From: an uncultured Lachnospiraceae bacterium
GTDB taxonomy: Bacteria; Bacillota; Clostridia; Lachnospirales; Lachnospiraceae
Direction of reading: 5' to 3'
Assembly (NCBI GenBank): GCA_930972465.1
Contig: CAKNHF010000018.1
Span: forward strand, 1-59,909
Length of the DNA stretch: 59,909 bases
The notes beneath the pieces were generated by a model. The model saw nothing but the letters and a program-made list of their open reading frames with translations, was not told the origin of the DNA and made no database searches. Positions 50,107-59,612 of this stretch are shown here, in pieces (positions within the stretch are counted from its first letter, which is position 1; each line of letters opens with the position of its first letter). Both the position numbers and the translations under genes were made by a program.

Positions 50107-50180
50107 AAGGTATTTGACGGGTGTGCCCTCTCCCGCATTTCTTTTATCCTCCAGAGCACATTCTCAGGTTCAAATACCTT
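50107..50180. repeat. 11-bp inverted repeat in the gap after the sirtuin genes
   Basis: AAGGTATTTGA (50107-50117) and TCAAATACCTT (50170-50180), 52 nt apart; a partial third copy (CAAATACCTGCC) follows near 50220. The gap between the second sirtuin gene and the GtrA gene holds nothing else recognisable. Confidence 0.5.
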
Positions 50181-50255
50181 ACCGCTTTATTGTATGCGAT
50201 GCCTTGTTATCTTATTTTTCAAATACCTGCCTGAAATCTGATCTTCTGAGCATTT

Positions 50256-50870
50256 TCATTTCTTTGCTTCTCCCTCCGGGAAAATAATCTTAAATACAAA
50301 GAAGAAAATCACCATGGACACCCCGCCTGTAATGATTGTCACAAGGATATTATAAACTGCAGGAGCCACATACGCCGCCGCAATCGGCATCCACAGGTTA
50401 TTAAACCCGTTGCAGATCAGAGAGATCACGATCCATGCGATAAAATACCACATTGCCTGGTACGCTGCATTGCCGTGACTTTTGAAAGTGATATTTCTCT
50501 GGAGAGGAAAGTTAATACACTGTGCCACAAAAGAACCCACTTCATAACTGATGAAATAGCCCAGTCCGCCACCGATGACTACCTGGCCTCCCTCATAAAG
50601 AACATTGTATCCCAGCAGGCTCCATGTAAACGGCACTCCAAAAATTTCCAGCTCTATCTGCGGCCACATAAACTCTGTTCCTGCCAGTTCTTTTCCCAGA
50701 AGTCCCGGCATGAAAGTAAAAAACAGGTACTGTATTACCGTCACACCCATACTGAATACAAAGAAGTAAAAAATCTGGTACAGCCATTTCGCAAGTTTCG
50801 GATGTTTCTTTTCAAAATTTCCCCACCCTTTAGTCCATCCTGCCTTTATAGACGCTTCTCCGGTATTCAT
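50256..50870 (-). CDS. GtrA-like membrane protein
   Basis: 204 residues from the ATG 9 bases after GGGGG; an upstream ATG at 50906 has a poor site. Four membrane helices with the GtrA pattern (VFSMGVTVIQYLFF; GGLGYFISYEVGSFVAQCINF; NFPLQRNITF). GtrA-type proteins are linked to flipping or assembly of polyprenyl-linked sugars. Last gene after the two GH3 genes. Confidence 0.82.
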   Translation of the reverse strand: MNTGEASIKAGWTKGWGNFEKKHPKLAKWLYQIFYFFVFSMGVTVIQYLFFTFMPGLLGKELAGTEFMWPQIELEIFGVPFTWSLLGYNVLYEGGQVVIGGGLGYFISYEVGSFVAQCINFPLQRNITFKSHGNAAYQAMWYFIAWIVISLICNGFNNLWMPIAAAYVAPAVYNILVTIITGGVSMVIFFFVFKIIFPEGEAKK

Positions 50871-50902
50871 ATTCCATTCCCCCTGTCGTTCGAATCTATC
50901 TT

Positions 50903-53338
50903 TCATTTTCCTGTGATCTTTTTCACATATTTTTTATTCTGACTCCGATTGCGGAAGAATCCTGCGACGGTGTGCCCCAGCCCCCGGAACAGATGGCCGT
51001 TCACCATGGTCACGATCCCATCCACCATCTCCATGCTTACCATACCGCCGGTCATCTTGGCAATGGCACGGAAAGGCATATTATATATGAACAGAATATT
51101 CAGATCCGGCTTGCCGGCATCCTCGCTTTTCTTTTTCATTTTAGTCAGCTTCTTATAGACGAATCTTGCGATGGGACTCTTTGCATAATACATCTGACAG
51201 ATCGCGTCATTGGCAGTCAGCTCTCCGCCCCACGTTCCGCTGGGGATCGGCATTTTCAGAAGTTCCAGGAATTCACTGTCGCTCACCTGTCTGATCTGTC
51301 CGGAATAATAGGAAGGCATCCGGTTCGTGTAGTAAGGATACGTTTCTGTTGTCCCGGGGACGTCAACTTCCGCAGTCAGACGGATGTCCTGACAGCTGGC
51401 GCCGACCATGATAATATAAGCGCCGCCTTCTGTCTCCCACTGATTTGTCCGCACATTCCAGTAACGGAATGTTTTATCATCAAAGGGAATTCTTACTTTC
51501 TCAGACTCTCCCGCCTTCAAAGATACTTTTTTGAAACCTTTGAGTTCTTTTTCCGGCCTGAATATTTTACCATTCTTCATGCCCACATAAAGCTGTGCAA
51601 CTTCTGCTCCGTCCCGTTTTCCGGTATTTGTAAGGGTAAACTCTACTCCGTCTTTCCCTGCCTTCAGATCACTGTACTCAAATGTCGTATAGGAGAGTCC
51701 GAAACCGAACGGATAGAGCACTTTTATCTTTGCGGTGTCGTAATAGCGGTATCCCACGTACAACGCTTCCCTGTACTCGGAATTTCTCTGCTCACTGGGA
51801 AAATATTTGAATGCAGGAGTATCCTCATATCGCATGGGATATGTCTCGCTGAGTCTTCCCGACGGATTTTCCTTTCCTGTCATAATATCCAGCATGGCTC
51901 CCGCTCCGGCCTGCCCGTACAGATATCCGTGAAGAAGACCTTTCAGACAGTGATGCCATGGCATCTCTACCGCCGCGCCCGCGCTCAGGATCCCTACCAC
52001 ATTTTCATTTACTCTGGAGATATCTTCCAGAAGCGAGATCTGATTCTGCGGGATTCTCATATGAGTACGGTCAATTCCCTCCGACTCACTCAGTTCATCC
52101 AGACCGAAACAATATATTACTACATCCGCGGAGCGCGCAAGATCCACTGCTTCCTTGGACAGCACTTCATCTTCTTCACCTGATCTTGCGTAGCCTCTGG
52201 AAGCGCCCTCGAGCACAAGGTCATATTCACCGATCAGATCTGTCATCCGATCCAGCTTTGTTACATTCACCATGGACGATCCTGCGCCCTGATATCTCGG
52301 CTCAAAGGCAAAGTCTCCGATCAGCGCCACATGGGTGCCCGGTTTTAGCGGAAGAATATTCTCTTTATTCTTTAATAACACGGCACTTTTACGTGCTGCT
52401 TTCCTTGCAAGAGCATGATGTCCTTCCCGATCAAAGTCTCCCTTGTCTTTCCGGCCGTTTTCAACATCATCCTTTGTAAGTGTCAGCACTGCTTCCAGCA
52501 TCCTGTCCACACATGTGTCCACGGAAGATTCTTTTAATCTGCCATCCTTCACCGCACTCACAATCTGCCTCGCAGAATCCATTCCCGGTGTCGGCATCTC
52601 CAGGTCAGAACCTGCCGCCACACCTTTGACATGATCGTTGGAGCCTCCCCAATCCGTAATAACGATTCCGTCATAGCCCCACTCGTCACGCAGAATATCT
52701 TTTAACAGATGAGTATTTTCATTGGAATATATCCCGTTCACCTGATTGTAACTTGTCATCAGAGCATGGGCCTTTCCCTCTTTAATGGCTATCTCAAATC
52801 CGGTCAGATAAATTTCTCTCAATGTTCTCTCATCCACAACCGCATTCATGGCCATTCTCCGTAGTTCCTGGCTGTTCACCGCGAAGTGCTTGGGGCAGGC
52901 GTACCGCCCTTTGCTCTCAATCCCCCGCACATAGCCGGCCGCCATCTTTCCCGAGAGATAGGGGTCTTCCGAAAAATACTCGAAGTTGCGCCCGCATAAG
53001 GGGCTTCTCTTGATATTGAGTCCCGGGCCCAGAACCACATGGACATCCTGAACTTCTGCTTCCTCTCCAAGCGCTCTTCCGATCTCTTCTCCCAAATCGG
53101 GATCCCAGCTGTTTGCCATGGTAGCTGCCGTAGGGAAACAAGTCGCGGGCAGAGATGGATTCAGCCCCAGATGATCCCCAGCACCGGCCTGCTTACGGAT
53201 TCCGTGAGGGCCGTCGGAGCAGTATATGGAAGGAATTCCCAGACGGTCAAGATTCCATGTCTGCCACTCTCCCCTACCGCTCAGAAGCGCGGCTTTTTCT
53301 TCTAATGTCATTTTTTTAATCAACTGCTGATGCTTCAT
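50903..53338 (-). CDS. GH3 beta-glucosidase
   Basis: 811 residues with normal GH3 order: TIM barrel (about 1-300; SDGPHGIR, GRNFEYFSEDP, KHFAVNSQE, nucleophile Asp in VITDWGG), alpha/beta sandwich (about 310-530; AVLLKNKENILPL), and fibronectin-III-like domain (about 560-660). A C-terminal extension of about 140 residues with a basic tail is extra. No signal peptide. It acts on beta-glucosides or related sugars in the cytosol; exact substrate unknown. Confidence 0.93.
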   Translation of the reverse strand: MKHQQLIKKMTLEEKAALLSGRGEWQTWNLDRLGIPSIYCSDGPHGIRKQAGAGDHLGLNPSLPATCFPTAATMANSWDPDLGEEIGRALGEEAEVQDVHVVLGPGLNIKRSPLCGRNFEYFSEDPYLSGKMAAGYVRGIESKGRYACPKHFAVNSQELRRMAMNAVVDERTLREIYLTGFEIAIKEGKAHALMTSYNQVNGIYSNENTHLLKDILRDEWGYDGIVITDWGGSNDHVKGVAAGSDLEMPTPGMDSARQIVSAVKDGRLKESSVDTCVDRMLEAVLTLTKDDVENGRKDKGDFDREGHHALARKAARKSAVLLKNKENILPLKPGTHVALIGDFAFEPRYQGAGSSMVNVTKLDRMTDLIGEYDLVLEGASRGYARSGEEDEVLSKEAVDLARSADVVIYCFGLDELSESEGIDRTHMRIPQNQISLLEDISRVNENVVGILSAGAAVEMPWHHCLKGLLHGYLYGQAGAGAMLDIMTGKENPSGRLSETYPMRYEDTPAFKYFPSEQRNSEYREALYVGYRYYDTAKIKVLYPFGFGLSYTTFEYSDLKAGKDGVEFTLTNTGKRDGAEVAQLYVGMKNGKIFRPEKELKGFKKVSLKAGESEKVRIPFDDKTFRYWNVRTNQWETEGGAYIIMVGASCQDIRLTAEVDVPGTTETYPYYTNRMPSYYSGQIRQVSDSEFLELLKMPIPSGTWGGELTANDAICQMYYAKSPIARFVYKKLTKMKKKSEDAGKPDLNILFIYNMPFRAIAKMTGGMVSMEMVDGIVTMVNGHLFRGLGHTVAGFFRNRSQNKKYVKKITGK

Positions 53339-53412
53339 ACATAACCTCTTTTATGACAGCAGACTCCCGGCCTTTTCCGGAAGCCTGCTGCCAGTCTCAA
53401 CTGCCTTACTGT

Positions 53413-56277
53413 TTATTTTTCTGCTGCCTTATCCTTTTTATATTTTCTCCATACCAGGACTCCCATCCCGATAAGGATAACGCCAACAACGACATCTGCG
53501 CCTATCACGGCTCTCTGCCAGATCGGCATGGAAGTATTCACACCGTCCTCCTCATACATCCAGCTGTTGACCACCGTATACATCACGTTCTTGCAGGCCT
53601 GCCTCATATATTTCACAGAGGACGCCGCATCCGGGTTCTGTACTACATTCGGACCACCCGCATATGTAGAAAGCATCGCATCCACACCGTTTGCAAGCGC
53701 TGCGTCAGCATTCATGAATCCGTGTCCGTTGTTCCGGAAGAAGTCTGTCAGGGTGAATCCCTCAAATCCCCACTCATCACGGAGCACCGTGTTAAGTAGA
53801 TTACTGTTTTCACCGGACCATTTGATACCGATAAAGCTCCAGGATACCATAACTGCGTGCGCATCTCCGACTTTTACGGAAATCTCGAACGGTTTCAGAT
53901 AAATCTCACGGATTGCCTGCTCGTTTGACCAGACGCAGACCATCTTGGCGTTCATTTCATACAGAGCAAAATGTTTGATATATGCGTATACACCCTGGCT
54001 TGCAGCTCCCTGCACTGTTGCTGCGGAAATATATCCGGCCAGCGTTCCGTCCTCTGAAAAATACTCATAGTTTCTTGCTCCGAACGGCGTGCGGTGTGTA
54101 TTCATTCCCGGTGCATACCAGCCGGCAATGTTCATCTCGCGGCACATCCTGCCCATCATCTCACCGTACTGCTGTGCCAGATCCTGATTCCATGTACATG
54201 CGATCATTACCTCTACAGGGAAACCGATGGAGCCTGCTCCTGTAAAGTTGTTGTTGATGGCTGCCGGACCGTCTGCATCCACAGTGGCAACCTTTCCTAC
54301 GGAATCCATAGCCGGAGTCTGATAACCGGACAGGGCAATCATATTACTCATATCATCCACTGTAAGCTGATCAAGAAGTTCATCCCATCGCTCGTCATCA
54401 TAGTCCGCACCTCTTAAATCCGCCAGAGTCAGTCCGTTATCCGCACCGGTCACCGGCATCTCGTCATCTTCATTGATATATGTAGTATAATCGAAGTTGC
54501 TGTTCAGGTGATACTGTGCCACCAGATCATCAGACATCACATCAGATGCCGGAGCTGCTGTTGCTTCATCATAGTTCGCAAAGCCGTCTGCTCTTGAGAG
54601 ATAGGTCACATTCCCTGCCACATCTTCAAACTGATTGACAGCTGTGATCTGGTCACTGTCTCTCTTATTTTCTCCCTCATAGCGGATCGTCTCTCCCACA
54701 TTATAAGTCTGCTGATCCAGGATCGTATGGGAATCACTGTTTACAGAGATGATATAGTCTCCCTCTTCAAGTACGTAACATCCGTCGCCCGACATATCAT
54801 AGGACGCAAGTTCCTCTGCCGGAAAACTGATACTGATCGTCTGTGATTCTCCCGGCTCCAGACTCTCCGTCTTATCAAACCGGATCAGATTTGCCGACGC
54901 CTTCTCAATGCCGCCGTTTGTATATGGCGGATTGAAGTAAACTTCCACCACGTCTTTTCCTGCTGTGTCACCTGTATTAGTGACTGTCACATCAAAAGAT
55001 ATTGTTCCATCATTTTCCGTTATGTCACTCATTTCCTGAGTAAATGTAGTATAGGACAGTCCATATCCAAACGGATACTGTACCGTTGCATCATAATTGA
55101 TAACTCCTTCGGCTGCCGCTGTCTCATAGTACTTATATCCTACATATATTCCTTCGACATAATTGACAAAGGAAGGATAATAAGTCTGTGCCGTCCCCGC
55201 GTTCATTCCCTCGACCGCCATATCTTCCATATTGGAATAGTGCGTATTCTCCCAGTTGTTCCACCAGGGAGCGGCTGTCATATCATAGATAAATGTATCC
55301 GTTGTCTTTCCTGACGGATTGACTTCACCGTTTAATATCTTTCCAAGTGCCTCAAATCCGGTATGTCCCGGTCCCTGGCACCAGATTGCAGCGCGTATCT
55401 GCTCATACTGATCAATGAATCCCAGTTCCATAGGATTGGCTGCATTGTAGACAACGATAACATTATCAAAATTTGTACAGACAAGATCTACCAGATCTTC
55501 CTCTGTCTGTGAGAGCTGCAGATAATGCTCGCCGGGTTCAAAATCATTGTAGCCGTTCAGATTATTGTCGTAGGACGCTTCTGTCACGTCCCCCGGCATA
55601 TCGTTGTGTCCCTCTCCGGCGATACGCGAGAGAACGATAACTGCTGTATCAGAAAAATCTTTTGCTCCCTGCATCAGATCGTCTGAATAACTGGAGGCCG
55701 GAGGTTCCGTCAGTGTCCAGTTCTGTGTGGAAAGAGACATCTCTGCCCTCTCTGTAGAAAATTCATTATAGAAATCAACAAGATCCTGGTTCACATTAAA
55801 CCCTGCATCTTCCAGACTGTCGATCAGAGATATCTTCTCGTAAAGCTCATTGAGTCCGCCCGATCCTGTTCCGCCATAGGTCGGATTTACGGATGACCAG
55901 CCAAACAGATTGATATTTGAAGGTTCACTGATCGGCAGGATTCCATCATTTTCAAGAAGGACCATTCCTTCTTCAGCAATCTGGTCCGCCACCTCGATTG
56001 CCTCATCCGTTGTCGAATCACTCACCTGTCCGCTCCCCATCGTCAGATTAATCAGGGCTGACATAGGCCCGAGACAGATCAGATTGAGAACAACCACAAG
56101 TGTCAGAACCATGCTGAGCCCGGAATATTTTCGGATCATTCTCTTCCTGCTCTTTTTTGCCTTTCTGCAGGCAATCATAACAATAACCGCAATTACCCAG
56201 AGCACTGCAAGTGCTATCAGATAAGGCGCACATGTCTGCAGAACACCGATCACATCTTCCCATTGAATAGCAATCAT
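53413..56277 (-). CDS. Circularly permuted, membrane-bound GH3-family protein
   Basis: 954 residues. Membrane helices at about 15-37 and 52-74 precede the GH3 sandwich domain (AEEGMVLLENDGILPI at about 99), then the fibronectin-III-like domain (about 440-530), then the TIM barrel (about 620-890) with YAPGMNTHRTPFGARNYEYF, YIKHFALYE and nucleophile Asp at about 843 in LTDFF. A last membrane helix (about 918-938) and KKDKAAEK end it. The domain order is the reverse of most GH3 enzymes, as known for some rumen beta-glucosidases, here bracketed by membrane anchors. It follows the LytTR system that probably controls it. Confidence 0.88.
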   Translation of the reverse strand: MIAIQWEDVIGVLQTCAPYLIALAVLWVIAVIVMIACRKAKKSRKRMIRKYSGLSMVLTLVVVLNLICLGPMSALINLTMGSGQVSDSTTDEAIEVADQIAEEGMVLLENDGILPISEPSNINLFGWSSVNPTYGGTGSGGLNELYEKISLIDSLEDAGFNVNQDLVDFYNEFSTERAEMSLSTQNWTLTEPPASSYSDDLMQGAKDFSDTAVIVLSRIAGEGHNDMPGDVTEASYDNNLNGYNDFEPGEHYLQLSQTEEDLVDLVCTNFDNVIVVYNAANPMELGFIDQYEQIRAAIWCQGPGHTGFEALGKILNGEVNPSGKTTDTFIYDMTAAPWWNNWENTHYSNMEDMAVEGMNAGTAQTYYPSFVNYVEGIYVGYKYYETAAAEGVINYDATVQYPFGYGLSYTTFTQEMSDITENDGTISFDVTVTNTGDTAGKDVVEVYFNPPYTNGGIEKASANLIRFDKTESLEPGESQTISISFPAEELASYDMSGDGCYVLEEGDYIISVNSDSHTILDQQTYNVGETIRYEGENKRDSDQITAVNQFEDVAGNVTYLSRADGFANYDEATAAPASDVMSDDLVAQYHLNSNFDYTTYINEDDEMPVTGADNGLTLADLRGADYDDERWDELLDQLTVDDMSNMIALSGYQTPAMDSVGKVATVDADGPAAINNNFTGAGSIGFPVEVMIACTWNQDLAQQYGEMMGRMCREMNIAGWYAPGMNTHRTPFGARNYEYFSEDGTLAGYISAATVQGAASQGVYAYIKHFALYEMNAKMVCVWSNEQAIREIYLKPFEISVKVGDAHAVMVSWSFIGIKWSGENSNLLNTVLRDEWGFEGFTLTDFFRNNGHGFMNADAALANGVDAMLSTYAGGPNVVQNPDAASSVKYMRQACKNVMYTVVNSWMYEEDGVNTSMPIWQRAVIGADVVVGVILIGMGVLVWRKYKKDKAAEK

Positions 56278-56361
56278 AATTTTTTCCTCCTTACCAATAA
56301 TAATCGCTCAGAATCCCGAGAGACTATTTTATTTTGATGATTCACCTCATCGACTGAACCC

Positions 56362-56428
56362 ATCATAACAGGATTTCACACGAATTTTACAAAACCTGCA
56401 CAAACTGCTCATTTTCTGCATAAACTGT
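56362..56428 (-). promoter_or_regulatory. LytTR-type direct repeats and weak promoter of the permuted GH3 gene
   Basis: Minus strand ACAGTTTAT (56420-56428) and GCAGTTTGT (56400-56408), start-to-start distance 20 bp, resemble LytTR/AgrA boxes. Downstream is TATGAT (56362-56367) as -10 with no good -35, as expected of an activator-dependent promoter. The LytTR response regulator is encoded by the gene pair just upstream. Confidence 0.55.
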
Positions 56429-56459
56429 TTTTCATTCTGTCACTATTAAATAAAAAACC

Positions 56460-56495
56460 GCGTGCAAAATTGTGTATTTTTCACAATTCACACGC
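56460..56495 (-). terminator. Terminator of the LytTR two-component genes
   Basis: GCGTG/CACGC plus AATTGTG/CACAATT stems with a small internal loop; on the minus strand GGTTTTTTATTT follows. It separates the kinase gene from the GH3 promoter. Confidence 0.75.
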
Positions 56496-56503
56496 AATAT
56501 CTC

Positions 56504-57832
56504 TCATGAAATCTCCCTTGGTATCAGAATTCTCAGACTGAACCAGTTATCTTCCGTATCGATCTGAACTTCTCCTCTGTATTTGTGTACCGTATACCTG
56601 AGACTTTTTAATCCGTATCCATGCAGACTTTTCTCAGTTTTCGTAGTCACGGGAATTCCACGCTCAAAATTTATATTCCCTTCAAAATAATTTTCAAATC
56701 GTATGATCAGAAAACTTTTCTCTGAAAATGCATCCACATGGATCATCCGCTTGCTGTAATCCTCGATCTTCAATTCACATTCGATCGCATTGTCCAGGGC
56801 ATTTCCGAAAATAGAACAGATATCCATGACATCCATAGAGTCAAATAATGTACCGTCAATAACACATGTCATATCAATCTTATGCTGCATGCAGCGCAGA
56901 TTCTTACTCGTCAGAAGTGTATCCAGCACCTGATTTCCCGTCTTATTAAGGGCCTCATAATCATGAATCTCCTGTTCCAGTTTATCCAGATATTCATGAC
57001 GCTGTGAGTCATTTCCGTCCGCTCTGAGGGCAATGATATGATTCTTCAGATCATGGTACCGGTAATTAATCAGATCCACAGTTCTCTCTGCCTGCTTATA
57101 CTGCTCATACTGACTGTGCAGAATCGTCTGGATTGTTTCCAGTTCCCGCTGAATCTGCGCAGATCTCCACTGCGACTGATAGGCATATAGTATAGCCACA
57201 CCTCCCAGATCGACCAGTGTTCTCATATTAAAAATCTCCAGACTGTCTCTTCCCGCAAAAGGCAGATCCACTGAAAGAAATCCCAGATTGCTGACCGCAA
57301 ATATGAGCACTGCTGAGATAACAACAATAATGGTTTCTCTCCCGGAAACATTCAGTTCTTCTTCAGCCGAAAAAATACTTCGGTTGAGTTTCCACATAAT
57401 TAGAAATACCAGCCCATAAACAAGAGCTATCACGGCTATTCTCCAGAAAAACATACCCGGCCGGAACAGATCATAGATATAGCACCAGATCTGCCATGCA
57501 AAAGATGCTGCGAACTCTGACGTAATAAAGGCGCTGCCGCAGCAGCATACAGCAGCATTTCCTGTGATTTCCGTACATATCCTAATATAAAAATACATCA
57601 GCAGAACAGCGCCCGTCATACACAGATTCCAAAGGATCCCATCAAATCCGTCTGTCACAATCATATAAACGCTCTGCAGAATCAGAAAAGGAATGCTGAC
57701 TGCCGCGAACCGCGTTCTGTTCATCTTCGGCCTTATTGAAAGAATACACACAAAGCACGCCAGCCATTCAGCAAATGCGGTAAGAATCCGGGGAATATCC
57801 GGAAAAGTTGTAATAAATGCTGTCGTCGTCAT
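56504..57832 (-). CDS. GHKL sensor histidine kinase (AgrC/NatK-like)
   Basis: 442 residues; the ATG overlaps the regulator stop (ATGA), which favours it over the longer frame. Six membrane helices in the first 220 residues, a coiled coil, the phospho-acceptor His in YRYHDLKNHII and a C-terminal GHKL ATPase (IFGNALDNAIE; HGYGLKSLRY). This is the AgrC/ComD-type kinase class, which often senses peptides, though here the neighbours suggest a sugar-related signal. Confidence 0.92.
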   Translation of the reverse strand: MTTTAFITTFPDIPRILTAFAEWLACFVCILSIRPKMNRTRFAAVSIPFLILQSVYMIVTDGFDGILWNLCMTGAVLLMYFYIRICTEITGNAAVCCCGSAFITSEFAASFAWQIWCYIYDLFRPGMFFWRIAVIALVYGLVFLIMWKLNRSIFSAEEELNVSGRETIIVVISAVLIFAVSNLGFLSVDLPFAGRDSLEIFNMRTLVDLGGVAILYAYQSQWRSAQIQRELETIQTILHSQYEQYKQAERTVDLINYRYHDLKNHIIALRADGNDSQRHEYLDKLEQEIHDYEALNKTGNQVLDTLLTSKNLRCMQHKIDMTCVIDGTLFDSMDVMDICSIFGNALDNAIECELKIEDYSKRMIHVDAFSEKSFLIIRFENYFEGNINFERGIPVTTKTEKSLHGYGLKSLRYTVHKYRGEVQIDTEDNWFSLRILIPREIS

Positions 57833-58536
57833 GACCTCTCCCCCCAGTATCTTGTCAGTTCCTGCATAAACGGTTTCATACGGGAACGGCTGATCAAAAG
57901 ATTCTCCCCGTGAACAATGGCATATTTCTCTTTCACTCCGTCCACATGTTCCAGATTGACCAGATAACATTTATTGATTCTCACAAACTCCATTTTTTCC
58001 ATGATCGTCTCCACAGATTTCAGCGTGGCAGAGGAGACAGCAGGACCCTCTTTCGTGTGGTAGATCAGGCTGTGTCCTTCACTCTCTATATAATAAATAT
58101 CAGAAAGAGCCATCCTCATCACACCGCCTTTGACTGATATCGTGATCCATTTTTCACTGCGCTTTTTCAGTTTAGTGACCGCGCGCCCCAGCTTCTGGGA
58201 AAACGTAAAATAAGATACCGGTTTCAGTATATAATCCAGAGCGCCGACTTCATATCCGCGGATGGCATACTGCGGGGCATTTGTAATAAAAATAATAAAG
58301 ACCGAAGAATCTACTTTCCGTATCTCCTCAGCCGCAGTCATCCCGTCAATAAATTTCATCTCAATATCCATCAAAATGATATCAAACTGTGCGCGGTAAA
58401 ACGCGGCAATTTCATCTCCGTCATGATAAACCGTAACCTCGATCTGTTCTCCTGACTCCTGTTTATACCTCTCCAGATAGTCTTTCAGAACAGAGATATA
58501 ATTTTCTTCGTCTTCAACAATCGCTATCCTCAACAT
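57829..58536 (-). CDS. LytTR-family response regulator (AgrA-like)
   Basis: 235 residues from the ATG 7 bases after GGGAG. Receiver domain with Glu8-Asp9-Glu10-Glu11, phospho-acceptor Asp57 in ILMDIEM and Lys in LKPVSYF; LytTR DNA-binding domain at about 140-235 (YIESEGHSLIYH; FVRINKCYLVNL; SRSRMKPF). Cognate to the kinase that follows. The direct repeats in front of the permuted GH3 gene are the best candidate target. Confidence 0.94.
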   Translation of the reverse strand: MLRIAIVEDEENYISVLKDYLERYKQESGEQIEVTVYHDGDEIAAFYRAQFDIILMDIEMKFIDGMTAAEEIRKVDSSVFIIFITNAPQYAIRGYEVGALDYILKPVSYFTFSQKLGRAVTKLKKRSEKWITISVKGGVMRMALSDIYYIESEGHSLIYHTKEGPAVSSATLKSVETIMEKMEFVRINKCYLVNLEHVDGVKEKYAIVHGENLLISRSRMKPFMQELTRYWGERS

Positions 58537-58583
58537 GGTCATTCTCCCGTTCCCTCTTAGAACCCCCATATGGTCCTGCATAG

Positions 58584-58612
58584 ATTATATTATCCGCGGA
58601 AGAGCAGGTCAA
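58584..58612 (-). promoter_or_regulatory. Promoter of the LytTR two-component genes
   Basis: Minus strand -35 TTGACC (58607-58612), 17-bp spacer, perfect -10 TATAAT (58584-58589). Confidence 0.8.
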
Positions 58613-58848
58613 GAAAGAATGCCTCTGCAATGGCTTACAGATGGCCGGCGTTTTCACAGACCGCCAGAATTCCCGAATAATCAACTTTCATTTTCAGACG
58701 AAAAGAAGGTATCCTTCAAGTCTTTTTGTGACTTTTAGGACACCTTTTCTCTAAAATGTATAGACTTATCTTTATTTCAGTTTCTTTCTAAATTGTACGC
58801 CCGCTTTGGAAATTCAGCGTGCCGGATCATTGCAGACATACCACTCGA
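58613..58848. other. Intergenic region between TetR and LytTR genes
   Basis: No gene is seen. An imperfect hairpin lies at about 58707-58750: AAGTC/GACTT inside GGTATCC/GGACACC, ending in an A/T run. It may end the TetR transcript about 100 bp after its stop. Nothing else was recognised. Confidence 0.45.
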
Positions 58849-59484
58849 CTATCTGTCTTTAAAACCAGGCAGTAATCTTATCGTAATTGATTGAATGATT
58901 TCATAGATTGAAAGGAACACATAATTGGCCTGCACCTGCTCCATCGCTTCTTTCTGCTTGTTTGTCACAACAGTATATGGATACACGCCAAATAAGAACG
59001 GGAAAAATGCATAAATAAACCCCTGCCTGTCATCCGCTGTCATATGAGGAAAAAACTTCTCCAGACAACCGTCAACCGTTCGCATAGAGTTTCCATACAC
59101 CTTTTTGAATGCGACAAGATTCTCCATCCTGCTGTTGCTCTCCATATCATAATGGTTCATTGACATCAGTTTCAGCAGTCGATCACGTCTCTCCAGAGAA
59201 TGTGCCAGTTCTTCGGCAAACTGTTCAACCGACATTTTCTGATGGCTTTGCCGTATGGAGTTCAGATCCTGAATCCATGCCTCATATTCCTTTTGAAGCA
59301 GCGCGAGAAAGATTTCTTCCTTTGTGTGAAAATAGTAATAGATCAATGTACGGGAAAACGGTGTTTTCTTTCCAACTTCTTTTAGAGTGACGTCTTTAAA
59401 ATTCATCGTTTCATAAAGCTCTGCACAGGCATTGATTATTTCTTCTTTTCTAGCCCTGGTCAGCTCCGGAGATCCTTTTGGCAT
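58849..59484 (-). CDS. TetR-family regulator
   Basis: 211 residues from the ATG 10 bases after AGGAG. N-terminal TetR helix-turn-helix (about 12-60: IINACAELYETMNF; VTLKEVGKKTPFSRTLIYYYF) and a helical ligand domain. It lies downstream of an iron-type alcohol dehydrogenase gene on the same strand, with its own promoter between them. It may respond to an aldehyde, alcohol or drug. Confidence 0.92.
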   Translation of the reverse strand: MPKGSPELTRARKEEIINACAELYETMNFKDVTLKEVGKKTPFSRTLIYYYFHTKEEIFLALLQKEYEAWIQDLNSIRQSHQKMSVEQFAEELAHSLERRDRLLKLMSMNHYDMESNSRMENLVAFKKVYGNSMRTVDGCLEKFFPHMTADDRQGFIYAFFPFLFGVYPYTVVTNKQKEAMEQVQANYVFLSIYEIIQSITIRLLPGFKDR

Positions 59485-59556
59485 AATTGACACGCTCCTT
59501 TTTTCGTGGGTTTATCGGGATTTTACGATATAAAAGATATAAAAATACTGTATTTC

Positions 59557-59585
59557 ATTATACCGATATCCTGACATTGCGTCAA
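59557..59585 (-). promoter_or_regulatory. Promoter of the TetR gene
   Basis: Minus strand -35 TTGACG (59580-59585), 17-bp spacer, perfect -10 TATAAT (59557-59562). Confidence 0.75.
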
Positions 59586-59612
59586 ACAAAGAACCCATTT
59601 TCCAGAAACATA

